From assembly GCA_022447185.1 (NCBI GenBank), contig JAKVAY010000005.1, positions 24,090 through 82,273 of the forward strand: 58,184 nt of DNA. Reading direction: 5' to 3'. Below the pieces are notes generated by a model. It was not told the DNA's origin. It did not search any database and saw nothing but the letters and a program-made list of their open reading frames with translations. Of the stretch, positions 17,449 to 27,166 are shown piece by piece; position 1 is the stretch's first letter; each line of letters begins with the position of its first letter. The position numbers and the translations under genes were made by a program. The DNA comes from Fuerstiella sp. (GTDB lineage: Bacteria; Planctomycetota; Planctomycetia; Planctomycetales; Planctomycetaceae).

Positions 17449-20442
17449 ATGAGTCGTCGAGCACATCCACCCAGTCTGTGGGCCGTCATCTTCTCGCTCC
17501 TGGCATGTGGATCCCTGGTTGCGCAGGACCATTCGTCGTTCAGCACCGAAAAACGGGTGCTCTGGAAGACGTCGCGAGTGACAGGCACTCCGGATCCTCC
17601 GTCCCCGTATCGCACAGTCAATGCATTTCCGAACATCAAACTGACCGAACCACTTGCCATGACGTCCGCTCCGGGTTCCAACCGGTTCTTCGTTGCAGAA
17701 CAGGCAGGGCGCATCATTTCGTTTGAAAACAATCCCGCAGCAGATTCCGCGGATGTGGCACTCGATCTCAAAGGCAAAACGCTTTATGGACTCGCAATTC
17801 ATCCGCAGTTCCAGTCGAACGGTTATGTGTTCGTCACCATTCTGGTGGCTGATCCTGCTGACGAAGATCCCCGGGGAACTCGTGTGTCTCGTTTCAAACT
17901 GGCACAACGGAATCCACCAACGATTGACCCTGACTCCGAAACGGTCATTTTCGAGTGGCGGTCGGGTGGTCACAACGGCGGCTGCATTAAGTTTGGCCCG
18001 GACGGGTACCTCTATCTTGCAACCGGCGATTCAAGTGGTATCGCCGATCAGTTGCGAACCGGCCAGGATCTTTCCAATGTTTCCGGCGCGATTTTAAGAA
18101 TCGACGTCGATCGTCCAGGTGCCGCGCAACCGTATTCGATTCCTCCGGATAATCCGTTTGTCGACATGGACAACGCACGGCCGGAAATCTGGGCATATGG
18201 ACTCCGACAACCCTGGAAGTTTACATTCGACCGAAACACAGGGGACCTGTGGACCGGTAACGTCGGACAGGACCTGTGGGAGCAGATTTTTGTCATTGAA
18301 CGAGGAGGCAACTACGGCTGGAGCGTGATGGAAGGAGGCCACGTGTTTCGGCCTGAACGCAAACGTGGTCCGACGCCGTTTATTCCGCCGATCGTCGAAC
18401 ACAATCACACAGAATTTCGATCCATCACCGGAGGTTTCATCTACCACGGAACGAGGCTTCCCGAACTCACGGGTGCTTACATCTATGGTGATTACGACAC
18501 AGGCAAGATCTGGATGTTTCGATATGACCGTGATAATGGAAAAGTGACCGAACATCGCGAGCTTGTCGATTCCGCACTGCGTCTGGTTGGTTTCGGCGAA
18601 GACAACTCAGGTGAACTGTTGCTGGTCGACCACATGGGCGGGCTGATCAACCGACTGGAGGCCAGTCCTGCTGCTGTTCACACGATGGACTTCCCGCGTC
18701 GGCTCAGCGAAACCGGACTCTTCGAATCCGTCCGGGACCACCGAGTGTCGCCAGGAGTGATTCCCTACGGTGTTAATGCGCCTCAGTGGGCAGACGGCGC
18801 GACAAAGCAGCGATATCTGGCGTTGCCCGGTCAATCCAAAATTGAATTCGACGGCATTACGTATCCCCAACCTGCACCGGGCGCTCCACACGGCTGGAAA
18901 TTTCCGGACGGCACGGTCGCGATGGAGACGATTTCCATGGAGATGCAGCCAGGGAACCCGGACAGTCAGCGTCGACTGGAAACACGCCTGCTGCACTACG
19001 AACAACTTGTCGGAAGCGAAACCGTCGGCGATCAGTTGTGGCGCGGTTATACCTACATATGGAACGATCAGCAGACCGACGCTGTACTGCTGGAAGATCC
19101 CTCCGGAAAAGACGTCGAACTGTTGATTAATGATCCGGTTGCGCCCGGAAAACAACGGACTCAAACGTGGCATTTTCCCGGCAGGGCCGAATGTACTGTG
19201 TGCCACAACATGGCGGCGAAATACGTACTGGGCATTAACACGCTGCAGATGAACCGTGATTTCAAATACGGCAACTCACCGAAGAACCAGTTGCAGATAT
19301 TTGCAAAACTTGGTCTGTTCACTGACGACCTGCCCAAACAACCAGACGTACTGCCATCTCTCGATAACTACAGGAATTCCGATTGTGATATCGCGATGCG
19401 CGCTCGTTCTTATCTGCATGCGAACTGTTCGCACTGCCACCGCAAATGGGGCGGCGGCAACGGCGAATTCCGCTTACTCGCGTCATTAAGCCACGATGAT
19501 ATGGGAATCAACGATGAGCGCCCTCGGCACGGTGGATTCTATATTCCTGATGCGCGCATGCTCGCACCAGGTGATCCAAATCGCAGCGTGCTGTTCTATC
19601 GCATGGCCAAACTCGGCCCGGGACGCATGCCACGACTGGGCTCCGGTGTCGTGGACCAGGAGGGACTGAACCTGATCTATGACTGGATCTCGGGACTCAA
19701 ACCATCAGAAGCAGGGAGTGCGGCTGAAAGTATCGCTGAATCACTCAATGGTCACACATCTGCCGACGCACGTGCGGCCCGCATTGACGAACTGCTGGCG
19801 ACAACAACCAGTGCCATTGACCTGATGCGCGCCACAGGTTCCAGATTCATAGATCCTGCCGTTCGAATCGAAGTCATCGAACGTGCGGCGGGTAGTTCGG
19901 CCGCTCATGTCCGCGATCTGTTTGAGCAGTTTTTACCGGAAGAATTAAGGCCAAAACGACTTGGAAATGTCATTCAACCAAACGAAATCCTGTCTCTTGC
20001 CGGCGATGCAGACCAGGGAAAAATGTTGTACCTGAAAGCAGCCGGTGTGCAGTGTCGGAACTGTCACAGGATCCACGGTCAGGGTACAGAAATTGGGCCT
20101 GATCTGAGTGGAATTGGAACGAAATATAAGGAACGCAGCCGACTGCTCGACACAATTCTCAATCCGTCCCGTGAAGTCGATCCGAAGTATCGTGTCTATC
20201 TGGCACAGACCGTTGACGGTCTGGTGGCAACCGGACTTCTGGTCAAAAAAGATGATCGCAAAGTTGTCCTGAAAGATACGAAGGGCAAACTTACGACGAT
20301 CGCCGCCGACGACATCGAAGAGCTCGTTCAACAACAGCAGTCCATGATGCCGGAACTGCTGCTGCGTGACATGACATCAAACCAGGTGGCGGACCTGTTG
20401 GCATATCTGTCGAGTCTGAAGCAATCCACAAAATCAGACTGA
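17449..20442 (+). CDS. PQQ-type sugar dehydrogenase fused to cytochrome c domains
   Basis: A 997-residue exported protein. A signal peptide (about 1-26) is followed by a glucose/sorbosone dehydrogenase-like six-bladed propeller (about 45-395). Its landmarks are GLAIHPQFQSNGYVFV, GGHNGGCIKFGPDGYLYLATGD and GLRQPWKFTFD. A middle region carries two CxxCH motifs (CTVCH at 582 and CSHCH at 660) separated by a planctomycete-type linker. The C-terminal region is a haem-binding domain of the type found in many planctomycete proteins, with CRNCH at 869. The arrangement suggests sugar or alcohol oxidation with electrons passed through three haems in the periplasm. AGGAAAG lies six bases before the ATG at 17449 and decides the start; the frame is open further upstream. 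Confidence 0.92.
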   Translation: MSRRAHPPSLWAVIFSLLACGSLVAQDHSSFSTEKRVLWKTSRVTGTPDPPSPYRTVNAFPNIKLTEPLAMTSAPGSNRFFVAEQAGRIISFENNPAADSADVALDLKGKTLYGLAIHPQFQSNGYVFVTILVADPADEDPRGTRVSRFKLAQRNPPTIDPDSETVIFEWRSGGHNGGCIKFGPDGYLYLATGDSSGIADQLRTGQDLSNVSGAILRIDVDRPGAAQPYSIPPDNPFVDMDNARPEIWAYGLRQPWKFTFDRNTGDLWTGNVGQDLWEQIFVIERGGNYGWSVMEGGHVFRPERKRGPTPFIPPIVEHNHTEFRSITGGFIYHGTRLPELTGAYIYGDYDTGKIWMFRYDRDNGKVTEHRELVDSALRLVGFGEDNSGELLLVDHMGGLINRLEASPAAVHTMDFPRRLSETGLFESVRDHRVSPGVIPYGVNAPQWADGATKQRYLALPGQSKIEFDGITYPQPAPGAPHGWKFPDGTVAMETISMEMQPGNPDSQRRLETRLLHYEQLVGSETVGDQLWRGYTYIWNDQQTDAVLLEDPSGKDVELLINDPVAPGKQRTQTWHFPGRAECTVCHNMAAKYVLGINTLQMNRDFKYGNSPKNQLQIFAKLGLFTDDLPKQPDVLPSLDNYRNSDCDIAMRARSYLHANCSHCHRKWGGGNGEFRLLASLSHDDMGINDERPRHGGFYIPDARMLAPGDPNRSVLFYRMAKLGPGRMPRLGSGVVDQEGLNLIYDWISGLKPSEAGSAAESIAESLNGHTSADARAARIDELLATTTSAIDLMRATGSRFIDPAVRIEVIERAAGSSAAHVRDLFEQFLPEELRPKRLGNVIQPNEILSLAGDADQGKMLYLKAAGVQCRNCHRIHGQGTEIGPDLSGIGTKYKERSRLLDTILNPSREVDPKYRVYLAQTVDGLVATGLLVKKDDRKVVLKDTKGKLTTIAADDIEELVQQQQSMMPELLLRDMTSNQVADLLAYLSSLKQSTKSD

Positions 20443-20801
20443 ATTACGTTCTGGATCTCTCGATTTAATCCGTGGACACGACAGCAACGGCTGAAAAGCC
20501 CGACATCTGTCCGCATATCGCGTTCGATCATTTAGAGTCGTATGAATGTGTGCGTGGTGGGGCGAGTATACTGCAGAACGATCGACGGCAAGCGGCTCAA
20601 GTGCTTCCAGACGACAGCTGGGAATGGGTCAGGGGCACTGCTCTTGTCTGGATACTGCGGTGAAGAATGGATCCACAGAATTTAACTTAGGAATGAATAC
20701 TGTCATACTGGTTTGGTACCGGGTTCGTGGGGCAGCAATACATTTGCTTCCCGCGAAACTGAGCACGAACACAAACGTGGTACAGACGACAGGAGTCAAA
20801 A
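20443..20801. other. Intergenic gap before SSS symporter 2
   Basis: The 359 bases between the sugar dehydrogenase and the second symporter contain only short frames without recognisable features. The last bases hold the ribosome-binding site AGGAG at 20791-20795 for the TTG start of the symporter. No terminator hairpin was identified. Confidence 0.5.
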
Positions 20802-22514
20802 TTGACCGCCTTTGGATGGATGCTCGTAATCGGCATCAATGCCGCCATCATTCTGTTCGGCCTCTGGAAAGCCCGCGAAACCCATGAGTCTGTCGACTGG
20901 TTTCTGGCAGCACGCGGACTGCCGTGGTGGATGGTCGGGTTGTCAATGTTCGCAACAGCCGTGGACAGCGGCGACTATGTAGCCGTCGCTGGTCGCGCCT
21001 ATCAGCAGGGCATGCCGTTTATCTCAGCATGGTGGATTGGAATGACCATCGGGTGGATGGTCATGACATGGGTGGTGCTGGTACCGATGTACCGCAGCGG
21101 AATGTTTACCAACTGCGAATATCTTGAATACCGATTCGGACCAACAGCACGAGTGATTGCAGTCTTCATTCAGCTGCAGACTCGAACCAATGTTCTGGGG
21201 AACGTCGCATTTTCGCTGTATCTGACTTTTGACATGCTGACCGGCTGGGGGCAGGATACCTGGTGGCTTGTGACCGGAATCGCGATAGCAGCTGCAGCTT
21301 ACACAGCGATGGGTGGACTGAAGTCTGTCGCAGTTACCGATTCGCTGCAGTCTGTTGTAATGCTGGTGGCCGGAATCATTCTGTGGTGGACCGTATGGAG
21401 TCATGTTGGCGGATGGTCGGGAATCGAAGCGAAGCTAACGGAACACACTGAGTCAGGACGAATCACTGCAGAACTGGCACACGCCATGACACACGTGGGC
21501 GGTGTGACAGAACCGAATGCACCAGCATGGATGGTCGTGGTCGGATTTGTTCTGGTGATGACATCCTACTGCGTGATTAACCAGTCACAGGCAATGCGTA
21601 TGCTTGCGTCACGGTCGAAGTGGGACATGCGGATGGCGGCCGCAGCGGCTGCAGCTGTGACCGCATTTGTGCTTTGGTTCAACATCACGCTGGGCGTCAT
21701 GGGCCGGGCCCTGGTTCCGGATCTTGAAACCGGCGACCGCATCTTTCCATTGCTTGTCCAGCAGTATCTGTTTCCGATGGGCGATCTTCTGACTGCGATC
21801 GTGGTCGCCGGTCTGCTGGCCGGCGGAATTTCGACCTACGATTCCATCGGGTCAGCACTCGCTTCGGTCTTTACCCGTGACATCTATGCGCGGTTCATGG
21901 TGCGGCAGGCCGGCGACCGGCACTATGTAAAGGTCTCGCGATGTGTCACGTTTGCTGTGATCGGGCTGTCATTCGTCTATATCCCGTTCCTGAAAGGCGG
22001 CATGGTGGAATTATATCTCCAGTTAGTGGGCGTCGCCGTCATGCCGCTGCTCACGGTGTACCTGATGGGTGTGCTGACACGCGTGTCACGTTCCTCCGGT
22101 GCAGTGGGACTTTGCGTTGGCATCGTGATCGGCCTCACACGTTTCGCGGACCCCGTCACAGTCGCACTGTTCGACAGTCCATTGCCGGTCTGGTGGACAG
22201 GCAAGTTCCAGGGTTATCTGTGGAGTTGCGGAATAACGTTCACGGCAATGATCATCACCAGTATGCTGCATGGCTGGGCATCTCGTGAGGATGTCGGTGC
22301 GATGATGTTCCGGCCTCATTCGAAACGTCATGATGACAGGGAAACGGAATCTGCAGAGGGTTGGCTGGATTCGTCACGCGTACTAATACCGGAAGCACCG
22401 GAGTTTCCGTTCGAGGTGCCGTCTGAGGGGCTGAAATGGTTTCAACGTACCAGCGTGTGGACTACGCTGGTGATTTGTGTGGTGCTGTTGTTGAATCTTG
22501 TGATATTCTGGTGA
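20802..22514 (+). CDS. Sodium:solute symporter (SSS family), copy 2
   Basis: A 570-residue polytopic transporter of the SSS family, different from the copy at 13990 and with a C-terminal cytoplasmic stretch plus a final membrane helix. Landmarks are VDWFLAARGLPWWMVGLSMF near residue 30, TAMGGLKSVAVTDSLQSVV near 168 and GISTYDSIGSALASVFTRDI near 345. TTG is the start codon, strongly supported by AGGAG six to seven bases upstream. An ATG nearby is in another frame. The substrate is unknown. Downstream lie a PhyH-type dioxygenase and an exported amidohydrolase on the same strand, which may act on the imported compound. Confidence 0.9.
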   Translation: MTAFGWMLVIGINAAIILFGLWKARETHESVDWFLAARGLPWWMVGLSMFATAVDSGDYVAVAGRAYQQGMPFISAWWIGMTIGWMVMTWVVLVPMYRSGMFTNCEYLEYRFGPTARVIAVFIQLQTRTNVLGNVAFSLYLTFDMLTGWGQDTWWLVTGIAIAAAAYTAMGGLKSVAVTDSLQSVVMLVAGIILWWTVWSHVGGWSGIEAKLTEHTESGRITAELAHAMTHVGGVTEPNAPAWMVVVGFVLVMTSYCVINQSQAMRMLASRSKWDMRMAAAAAAAVTAFVLWFNITLGVMGRALVPDLETGDRIFPLLVQQYLFPMGDLLTAIVVAGLLAGGISTYDSIGSALASVFTRDIYARFMVRQAGDRHYVKVSRCVTFAVIGLSFVYIPFLKGGMVELYLQLVGVAVMPLLTVYLMGVLTRVSRSSGAVGLCVGIVIGLTRFADPVTVALFDSPLPVWWTGKFQGYLWSCGITFTAMIITSMLHGWASREDVGAMMFRPHSKRHDDRETESAEGWLDSSRVLIPEAPEFPFEVPSEGLKWFQRTSVWTTLVICVVLLLNLVIFW

Positions 22515-22664
22515 CGTCGGGGTGCGCCGCGTTCAACGCAAAGCAACACGATGCCGGAACCCTGTTGAAGTCAACGTGGAGTCGACCGGCAAAGGCAGGT
22601 GCTCGTGCCAACCCCGTACCACTGGCCCATTGAATCGGTGTCAATCGAACTGGAGTTGTTGTGA

Positions 22665-23636
22665 ATGTTTGAGTCGTCTGTCTTCGCAAAATTCGACACG
22701 GATGGCTATGTCGTAGTTCGCGGGCTGCTGGATGTTGAACTGGATATCGCCCCCGTGATTCGCGAATATTCTGCAGTGCTTGATCGACTGGCCGGACAGT
22801 GGCTGGCTGCGGGGCGGCTGACATCCACGTATGACGACCTGCCGTTTTGCGAACGGCTGCTGAAAATCGTGATCGAAGCTGAGCCGGCATACGACCAGCA
22901 CTTTGATATCTCATTACCACAGGCAGGCGTCACTGATAATACGCCGATTCACAACGGTCCGGCCGTGTTCAATTTGCTGCGCAGTCCCCGATTACTGGAT
23001 GCCGTAGAGCAGTTTGTCGGTCCGGAGATCTACTCGAACCCTGTCCAGCACACGCGTATCAAGCTCCCGGAACATTTGCTGCCCGCACCGTCCCGGACAG
23101 GACTCACAGCACAGGTTGCGTGGCACCAGGATCTGGGTGTTGTGACGGATGATGCTGACAACACCGATATGCTGACAGTATGGTTGCCGATCACAAGATC
23201 AACGCTGGAAAACGGTTGTATGGCCGTCATACCAGGCAGTCATCGCGGCGATCTGGCCCTTCACTGCCACAGCCCCAATCCGCTGACGATCAACCAGGTG
23301 TGCATCCCGGAAAGCCAGTTGACCGAAAAGAGTGTGCCGTTGCCAATGGATCCCGGCGACGTACTGTTTATGCATCGTCGGACACAACACAGCGGCCTGG
23401 TCAATCACAGCGATGAAATCCGCTGGAGCTTCGACCTGCGCTACCATCCGATCGGACAGCCGACCGGACGACGCTGGTTTCCCGGCTTCGTGGCTCGCAG
23501 CCGATCCAATCCGCCTTCGGAACAGGTCAGCCCTGAAGCCTGGGCCGAATCCTGGCGTCGGGTGCGACATGAGCTGGCTCATTCCGACGATGTCGCGTTC
23601 AATCGCTGGAAACACGGTGACCCGCGCTGTGCCTGA
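22665..23636 (+). CDS. Phytanoyl-CoA dioxygenase (PhyH) family protein
   Basis: A 323-residue Fe(II)/2-oxoglutarate dioxygenase of the PhyH family. The iron ligands can be placed as H154 and D156 in VAWHQDLG and H242 in RTQHSGLVNHS, with R253 (DEIRWSFDLRY) as the 2-oxoglutarate-binding arginine. LENGCMAVIPGSHRGDL is the conserved core strand. These enzymes hydroxylate small molecules; substrates vary widely and cannot be assigned here. The protein lacks a signal peptide. GGAG lies ten bases before the ATG. Its position after an SSS symporter and before an amidohydrolase suggests a small catabolic group. Confidence 0.9.
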   Translation: MFESSVFAKFDTDGYVVVRGLLDVELDIAPVIREYSAVLDRLAGQWLAAGRLTSTYDDLPFCERLLKIVIEAEPAYDQHFDISLPQAGVTDNTPIHNGPAVFNLLRSPRLLDAVEQFVGPEIYSNPVQHTRIKLPEHLLPAPSRTGLTAQVAWHQDLGVVTDDADNTDMLTVWLPITRSTLENGCMAVIPGSHRGDLALHCHSPNPLTINQVCIPESQLTEKSVPLPMDPGDVLFMHRRTQHSGLVNHSDEIRWSFDLRYHPIGQPTGRRWFPGFVARSRSNPPSEQVSPEAWAESWRRVRHELAHSDDVAFNRWKHGDPRCA

Positions 23637-23882
23637 GTGGACAGATTGTGGGCGTAGCCACGCTGTACAGCACCCAACGTGTTCCCGGATGATTGCCGAT
23701 CTGAGAACAATATCTTCGTGATTTGCACGCGTCGAATTTAATTTGCCCGACCCGCAGGTTCCAGGCGTCCGACCGATCGTTGATTCTTGATCCGCATCAG
23801 ACAGTAAATCGTGTGACCTGGCATCCCGCTTCCTGTTAGTATGGGAGGCCGTGTTACGAAACCACCTCCCGGAATCCCTGGA

Positions 23883-24941
23883 ATGAATACGAATCCCGAA
23901 TCCATTTGTGAAACATCGATGATGGAGCGAATTGCTGATCGACGCGATTTTCTGCATTCCGCCGCTCAGGCAACAGCGGCAATCGGCGCATTTTCGACCG
24001 CAACGGCTCGGAGCCAGCAGGCTGGCAACGTTGGCACACCCGGACAACCGGTCATCGATACCCACATGCATGTCTGGGCGAAAAAAGATTCACCGATTTA
24101 TCCTTTTCCCTATCCGTACGGAAACACGTTCGATGGTCCTCCGCACGAAGCCACGGTCGAAATGTTGATCGAAGACATGGATCGTCATGGGTGTACCCAT
24201 GCTGTCCTCGTGCAGGTCATCTATCACGGATGGGACAATACCTACATCGCTGATTGCGTGAAGCAGTATCCTGATCGACTGAAAGCTCACGGACTCATTG
24301 ATCCGGCAGACCCGAACGTCGCGGATCAACTTCGGTTCTGGATGAAGGAACATGGACTCCATGGAATGCGGTTTAGCGCGATTTACTACCAAAACGGGAA
24401 TCACGGCGGAGACGGCTGGATCAACTCTGCTGACACACACCGTTTGTGGCGGACTGCCGCAGATCTTGGAGCGGTCTTCAATTTTTTCATCGCACCGATT
24501 CAGTTGCCAAAGTTGGCAGTCATGGTCAAAGCTTATCCCGATGTGCCGGTGATCATCGACCATTTTAGTCAGCTGGATCTTGGCGCCACAGACCCTGAGC
24601 CAAATATAAAACATTTGCTGGCCATGGCGCAATATCCGAGCGTTCGAGTCAAAGTGTCGGAGCTTACGTCGGTGTCAGAATCCGGGACGTATCCGTTTTC
24701 GGACGCTTTGCCGGTTGTCCGACGTCTGTACGACGCATTCGGTCCGGATCGACTTCTGTTTGGAACCGGATACCCGGGTGCCGCCCGCGCCGCCTACCAC
24801 AGACCGACACTGGACAAAGAGATCGATCTGATTCGACACGAGATTCCGTTCTTCACCAATGAAGACAGCGAAAAGATTCTCGGTCTGAATGCAGCAGCTT
24901 TGTGGGGATTCGAACAGCCAAAGGGTAATTCCGGTTGCTGA
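23883..24941 (+). CDS. Tat-exported amidohydrolase (amidohydrolase 2 / TIM-barrel)
   Basis: A 352-residue protein with a Tat-like leader (RRDFLHSAAQATAAIGAF, about residues 20-37) and a metal-dependent TIM-barrel beginning VIDTHMHVWAKKD, where HMH gives two metal ligands. VIIDHFSQLDLG supplies another histidine. In the usual family motif FGSDYP the aspartate is catalytic; here the corresponding stretch reads FGTGYPG, so that Asp is absent. This may be a subfamily trait rather than damage, since the rest of the protein is intact. Relatives include lactonases and decarboxylases such as those of the 4-sulfomuconolactonase/ACMSD group. The ATG at 23883 was chosen to give a compact leader. Confidence 0.85.
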   Translation: MNTNPESICETSMMERIADRRDFLHSAAQATAAIGAFSTATARSQQAGNVGTPGQPVIDTHMHVWAKKDSPIYPFPYPYGNTFDGPPHEATVEMLIEDMDRHGCTHAVLVQVIYHGWDNTYIADCVKQYPDRLKAHGLIDPADPNVADQLRFWMKEHGLHGMRFSAIYYQNGNHGGDGWINSADTHRLWRTAADLGAVFNFFIAPIQLPKLAVMVKAYPDVPVIIDHFSQLDLGATDPEPNIKHLLAMAQYPSVRVKVSELTSVSESGTYPFSDALPVVRRLYDAFGPDRLLFGTGYPGAARAAYHRPTLDKEIDLIRHEIPFFTNEDSEKILGLNAAALWGFEQPKGNSGC

Positions 24942-25153
24942 TCGGGATGCCTCGAGCGCAGAAGAAGGTCCCGAAGCGGGTTAAGACAGGCACAGCGGAG
25001 TAATCGGTCACCAGCCTTGCAATGGGTGGATCGTTCGGAACTCAGTGAGCGGTCCCCTCGGAACTGCCGCATGGACTTCGATTCTGCAATCTTTCACCCA
25101 TGACAGGTGCGGGTGCTCCTGTAGCAGATTCTGAAAAGCTGCGTTCCAGAAAA

Positions 25154-26194
25154 TCACTTCAGAAACGGATCCTGACCCTCTCGCAATGATCGAATCCCGT
25201 TCGGCACGGATCGTTCGCGTCCCTCACTGCTGTGTGGATTTCCGGAACTGGATCTCCTGCGCTGTGGTGCATAGTCATTCCGGCCGTAACTGTCAGCATG
25301 ATCACGGAATCCACTGTCGACTCGATCCAGAGAGCGCGCGGCGCGAGAATCCAGTGCGCGTGTGACCGAGTTGAATCCGGAATCCTTCTGAGAGGGGCCG
25401 GAAACATTCTCGTTCTCGTCGGAAAACAGCAGATCTTCCAGTGTCGTCGTTTCGTGCAAACGTGCTTCGGTCTCTCCTGAACGCGACCTCGTCTGACTGC
25501 GAGGCACAGAGCGCGTTGACGAATTCGATTTTGAGAACTGATTGTTCGCTGGCCATTCACTGGGTTTACGCGATGACTCGTCCTCAAAATACCCCTCGCG
25601 AGACCTTCGACTTCTGCTGTCTCGAGGTTCGTAGTCGTCCGATGCACCAAAGCCCAGACTGGAGTCCCGGCCAGGCTCTTCTGATCGACTCCAGTCTCGG
25701 TCCGCCAGATCTGACCACGAATCGTCGTAGTCTGTTTCATCAGTCAGTGATTCGTCCCATTGATGGCTGTGTGTCTCGTGCGGAAACGGAATTGCAAGAC
25801 CGTCTTCATTGCTGTTCTTAAAGTCCAGATGATCCTCGGAGGTGAACACCGGGGCATCGAATTCAGCAGACAATGAACCATTCAACAGCGACCGCAATTG
25901 CCCAATTGTGCCCGAATCCGAATCCAGTGAGTTTCTGATATCGTTGGCAACGGACTCGGAAATCAGATCGGAAGACCCGTGAGCCACAAGCGCGCGTGTG
26001 AGCTGCGGACGGTCCGACCATTTCTGAGCATCCCAATCCCGAACATCCGCCCATGCCAGACCCAGTGTCGTCTGAGGCGTTCGGGGAATGAATCGGAAAC
26101 CGTCATGCGAACGTATCAGGTGATATTGCATCGCTGCAAACATCATCCCGCAACCGGCAATGGACCCAAGAATGAATGATTTTAAGTTCTTCAT
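25154..26194 (-). CDS. Membrane-anchored Ser/Arg-rich protein of unknown function
   Basis: A 346-residue protein with one N-terminal membrane segment (about 5-23). A folded-looking region follows to about residue 110 (HLIRSHDGFRFIPRTPQTTL, then ADVRDWDAQKW). The remainder is low complexity, rich in Ser, Arg, Asp and Glu and probably disordered. The N-terminal pattern of a short anchor followed by a HxxR...GFxxxPR and DVRDW motif resembles small planctomycete envelope proteins of unknown role; this is recollection of a pattern, not a search result. The ATG at 26194 lies divergent to mraZ, 501 bases away. No function is proposed. Confidence 0.7.
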   Translation of the reverse strand: MKNLKSFILGSIAGCGMMFAAMQYHLIRSHDGFRFIPRTPQTTLGLAWADVRDWDAQKWSDRPQLTRALVAHGSSDLISESVANDIRNSLDSDSGTIGQLRSLLNGSLSAEFDAPVFTSEDHLDFKNSNEDGLAIPFPHETHSHQWDESLTDETDYDDSWSDLADRDWSRSEEPGRDSSLGFGASDDYEPRDSRSRRSREGYFEDESSRKPSEWPANNQFSKSNSSTRSVPRSQTRSRSGETEARLHETTTLEDLLFSDENENVSGPSQKDSGFNSVTRALDSRAARSLDRVDSGFRDHADSYGRNDYAPQRRRSSSGNPHSSEGRERSVPNGIRSLREGQDPFLK

Positions 26195-26695
26195 GATGCC
26201 CTCGACGCACGAAGAGTCGCACGGAACGACAACTCCTTTTCACATCTTGAACCTATCACGCGGCCGGCGACGAACTTCTGATCAATTCCGGGATATGTCC
26301 GAAGATCGTAATGTTTCGAAACTTCGAACCCTGAGCTTTGCCCAGGTCCAACATTCAAAAAAGCCCGCAGGTCTTACCTGGCCGATTCGCTCTATCGGAC
26401 CGGAATCCGGAACTCGTACCTCTGCAGACGCTGGGAATCGTCTCCGGAACCAGCCCAGCTGCTACAGCGTTTCATCTGATTGGATCATCAATTCCGAACA
26501 ATTCACAGAATTCGGATCGTGCACGGTTGCCCAATCGCCCGAACCCTCATATTTTCTATTGTGTGGGAGGAACGCCCCATAAGGTCTTTAAAAACCAGTT
26601 GAAAGTGGAATCTACGCCCATTAGAACGGAATCGAACGTAGTTCACGGCAATTCTCCGGGACCACCTCGAACACATTCCGACTGCTGGCAGTGCC
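26195..26695. other. Divergent intergenic region upstream of mraZ
   Basis: These 501 bases separate the anchored Ser/Arg-rich gene and mraZ. A frame of about 130 codons running into mraZ begins with a TTG that lacks a ribosome-binding site and has no recognisable domain, so it was not called. A single GTGGGAGG sequence at about 26563-26570 recalls the TGGG-type boxes bound by MraZ elsewhere, but tandem copies are not present, so this is weak. Confidence 0.4.
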
Positions 26696-27166
26696 ATGTT
26701 TCTGACGGGCGAAATCAAGCGCACGATTGACGAGCGATTTCGTCTGACCTTGCCGCAGGATTTTGCCCAGACCGTCTCGACGGACACCGGAGAACTGGTG
26801 ATCGCAAAGGAACAAGCCGGCTGTCTGAGTTTGTGGCCTGTCAAAGAATGGCAAAAGCGACTTGAAAGCGGCGTCAGTCTGCTCAGGCAAAAAATTGACG
26901 CTGGTCGAATGGAACAACGCTGGGGAGATGTCCAGCGTCTGGGGCGGTTGCTGTCAACACGTCATCAGGAGGTCTGTCTTTCGCGACGCTCCAGACTTCT
27001 TATTCCGGAAGGATTTCGGCAATTCCTGGGTGTCAACGCAGGAGAAGACGTGGTCATTGTGGGAGCTGTGATCTGCATCGAGGTCTGGAACCCGGTCACA
27101 TGGATGGACGTTTTGCGGGATGAAATGCCTGGATTCGGAGACCTTTTTAAGAATCTGACCGAATGA
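26696..27166 (+). CDS. mraZ: Transcriptional regulator MraZ
   Basis: A 156-residue protein with two AbrB-like half domains: MFLTGEIKRTIDERFRLTLP at the N-terminus and SRRSRLLIPEGFRQFLG near residues 97-113. This is the layout of MraZ, which forms ring-shaped oligomers and binds direct repeats upstream of its own operon in other bacteria. Normally mraZ leads the division and cell-wall (dcw) cluster, followed by rsmH. Here no rsmH or ftsZ follows. Planctomycetes lack FtsZ, so a solitary mraZ is plausible. Its TGA overlaps an ATG of a following ambiguous frame (ATGA), and the mraZ frame itself stays open for another 83 codons after the stop. Confidence 0.87.
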   Translation: MFLTGEIKRTIDERFRLTLPQDFAQTVSTDTGELVIAKEQAGCLSLWPVKEWQKRLESGVSLLRQKIDAGRMEQRWGDVQRLGRLLSTRHQEVCLSRRSRLLIPEGFRQFLGVNAGEDVVIVGAVICIEVWNPVTWMDVLRDEMPGFGDLFKNLTE

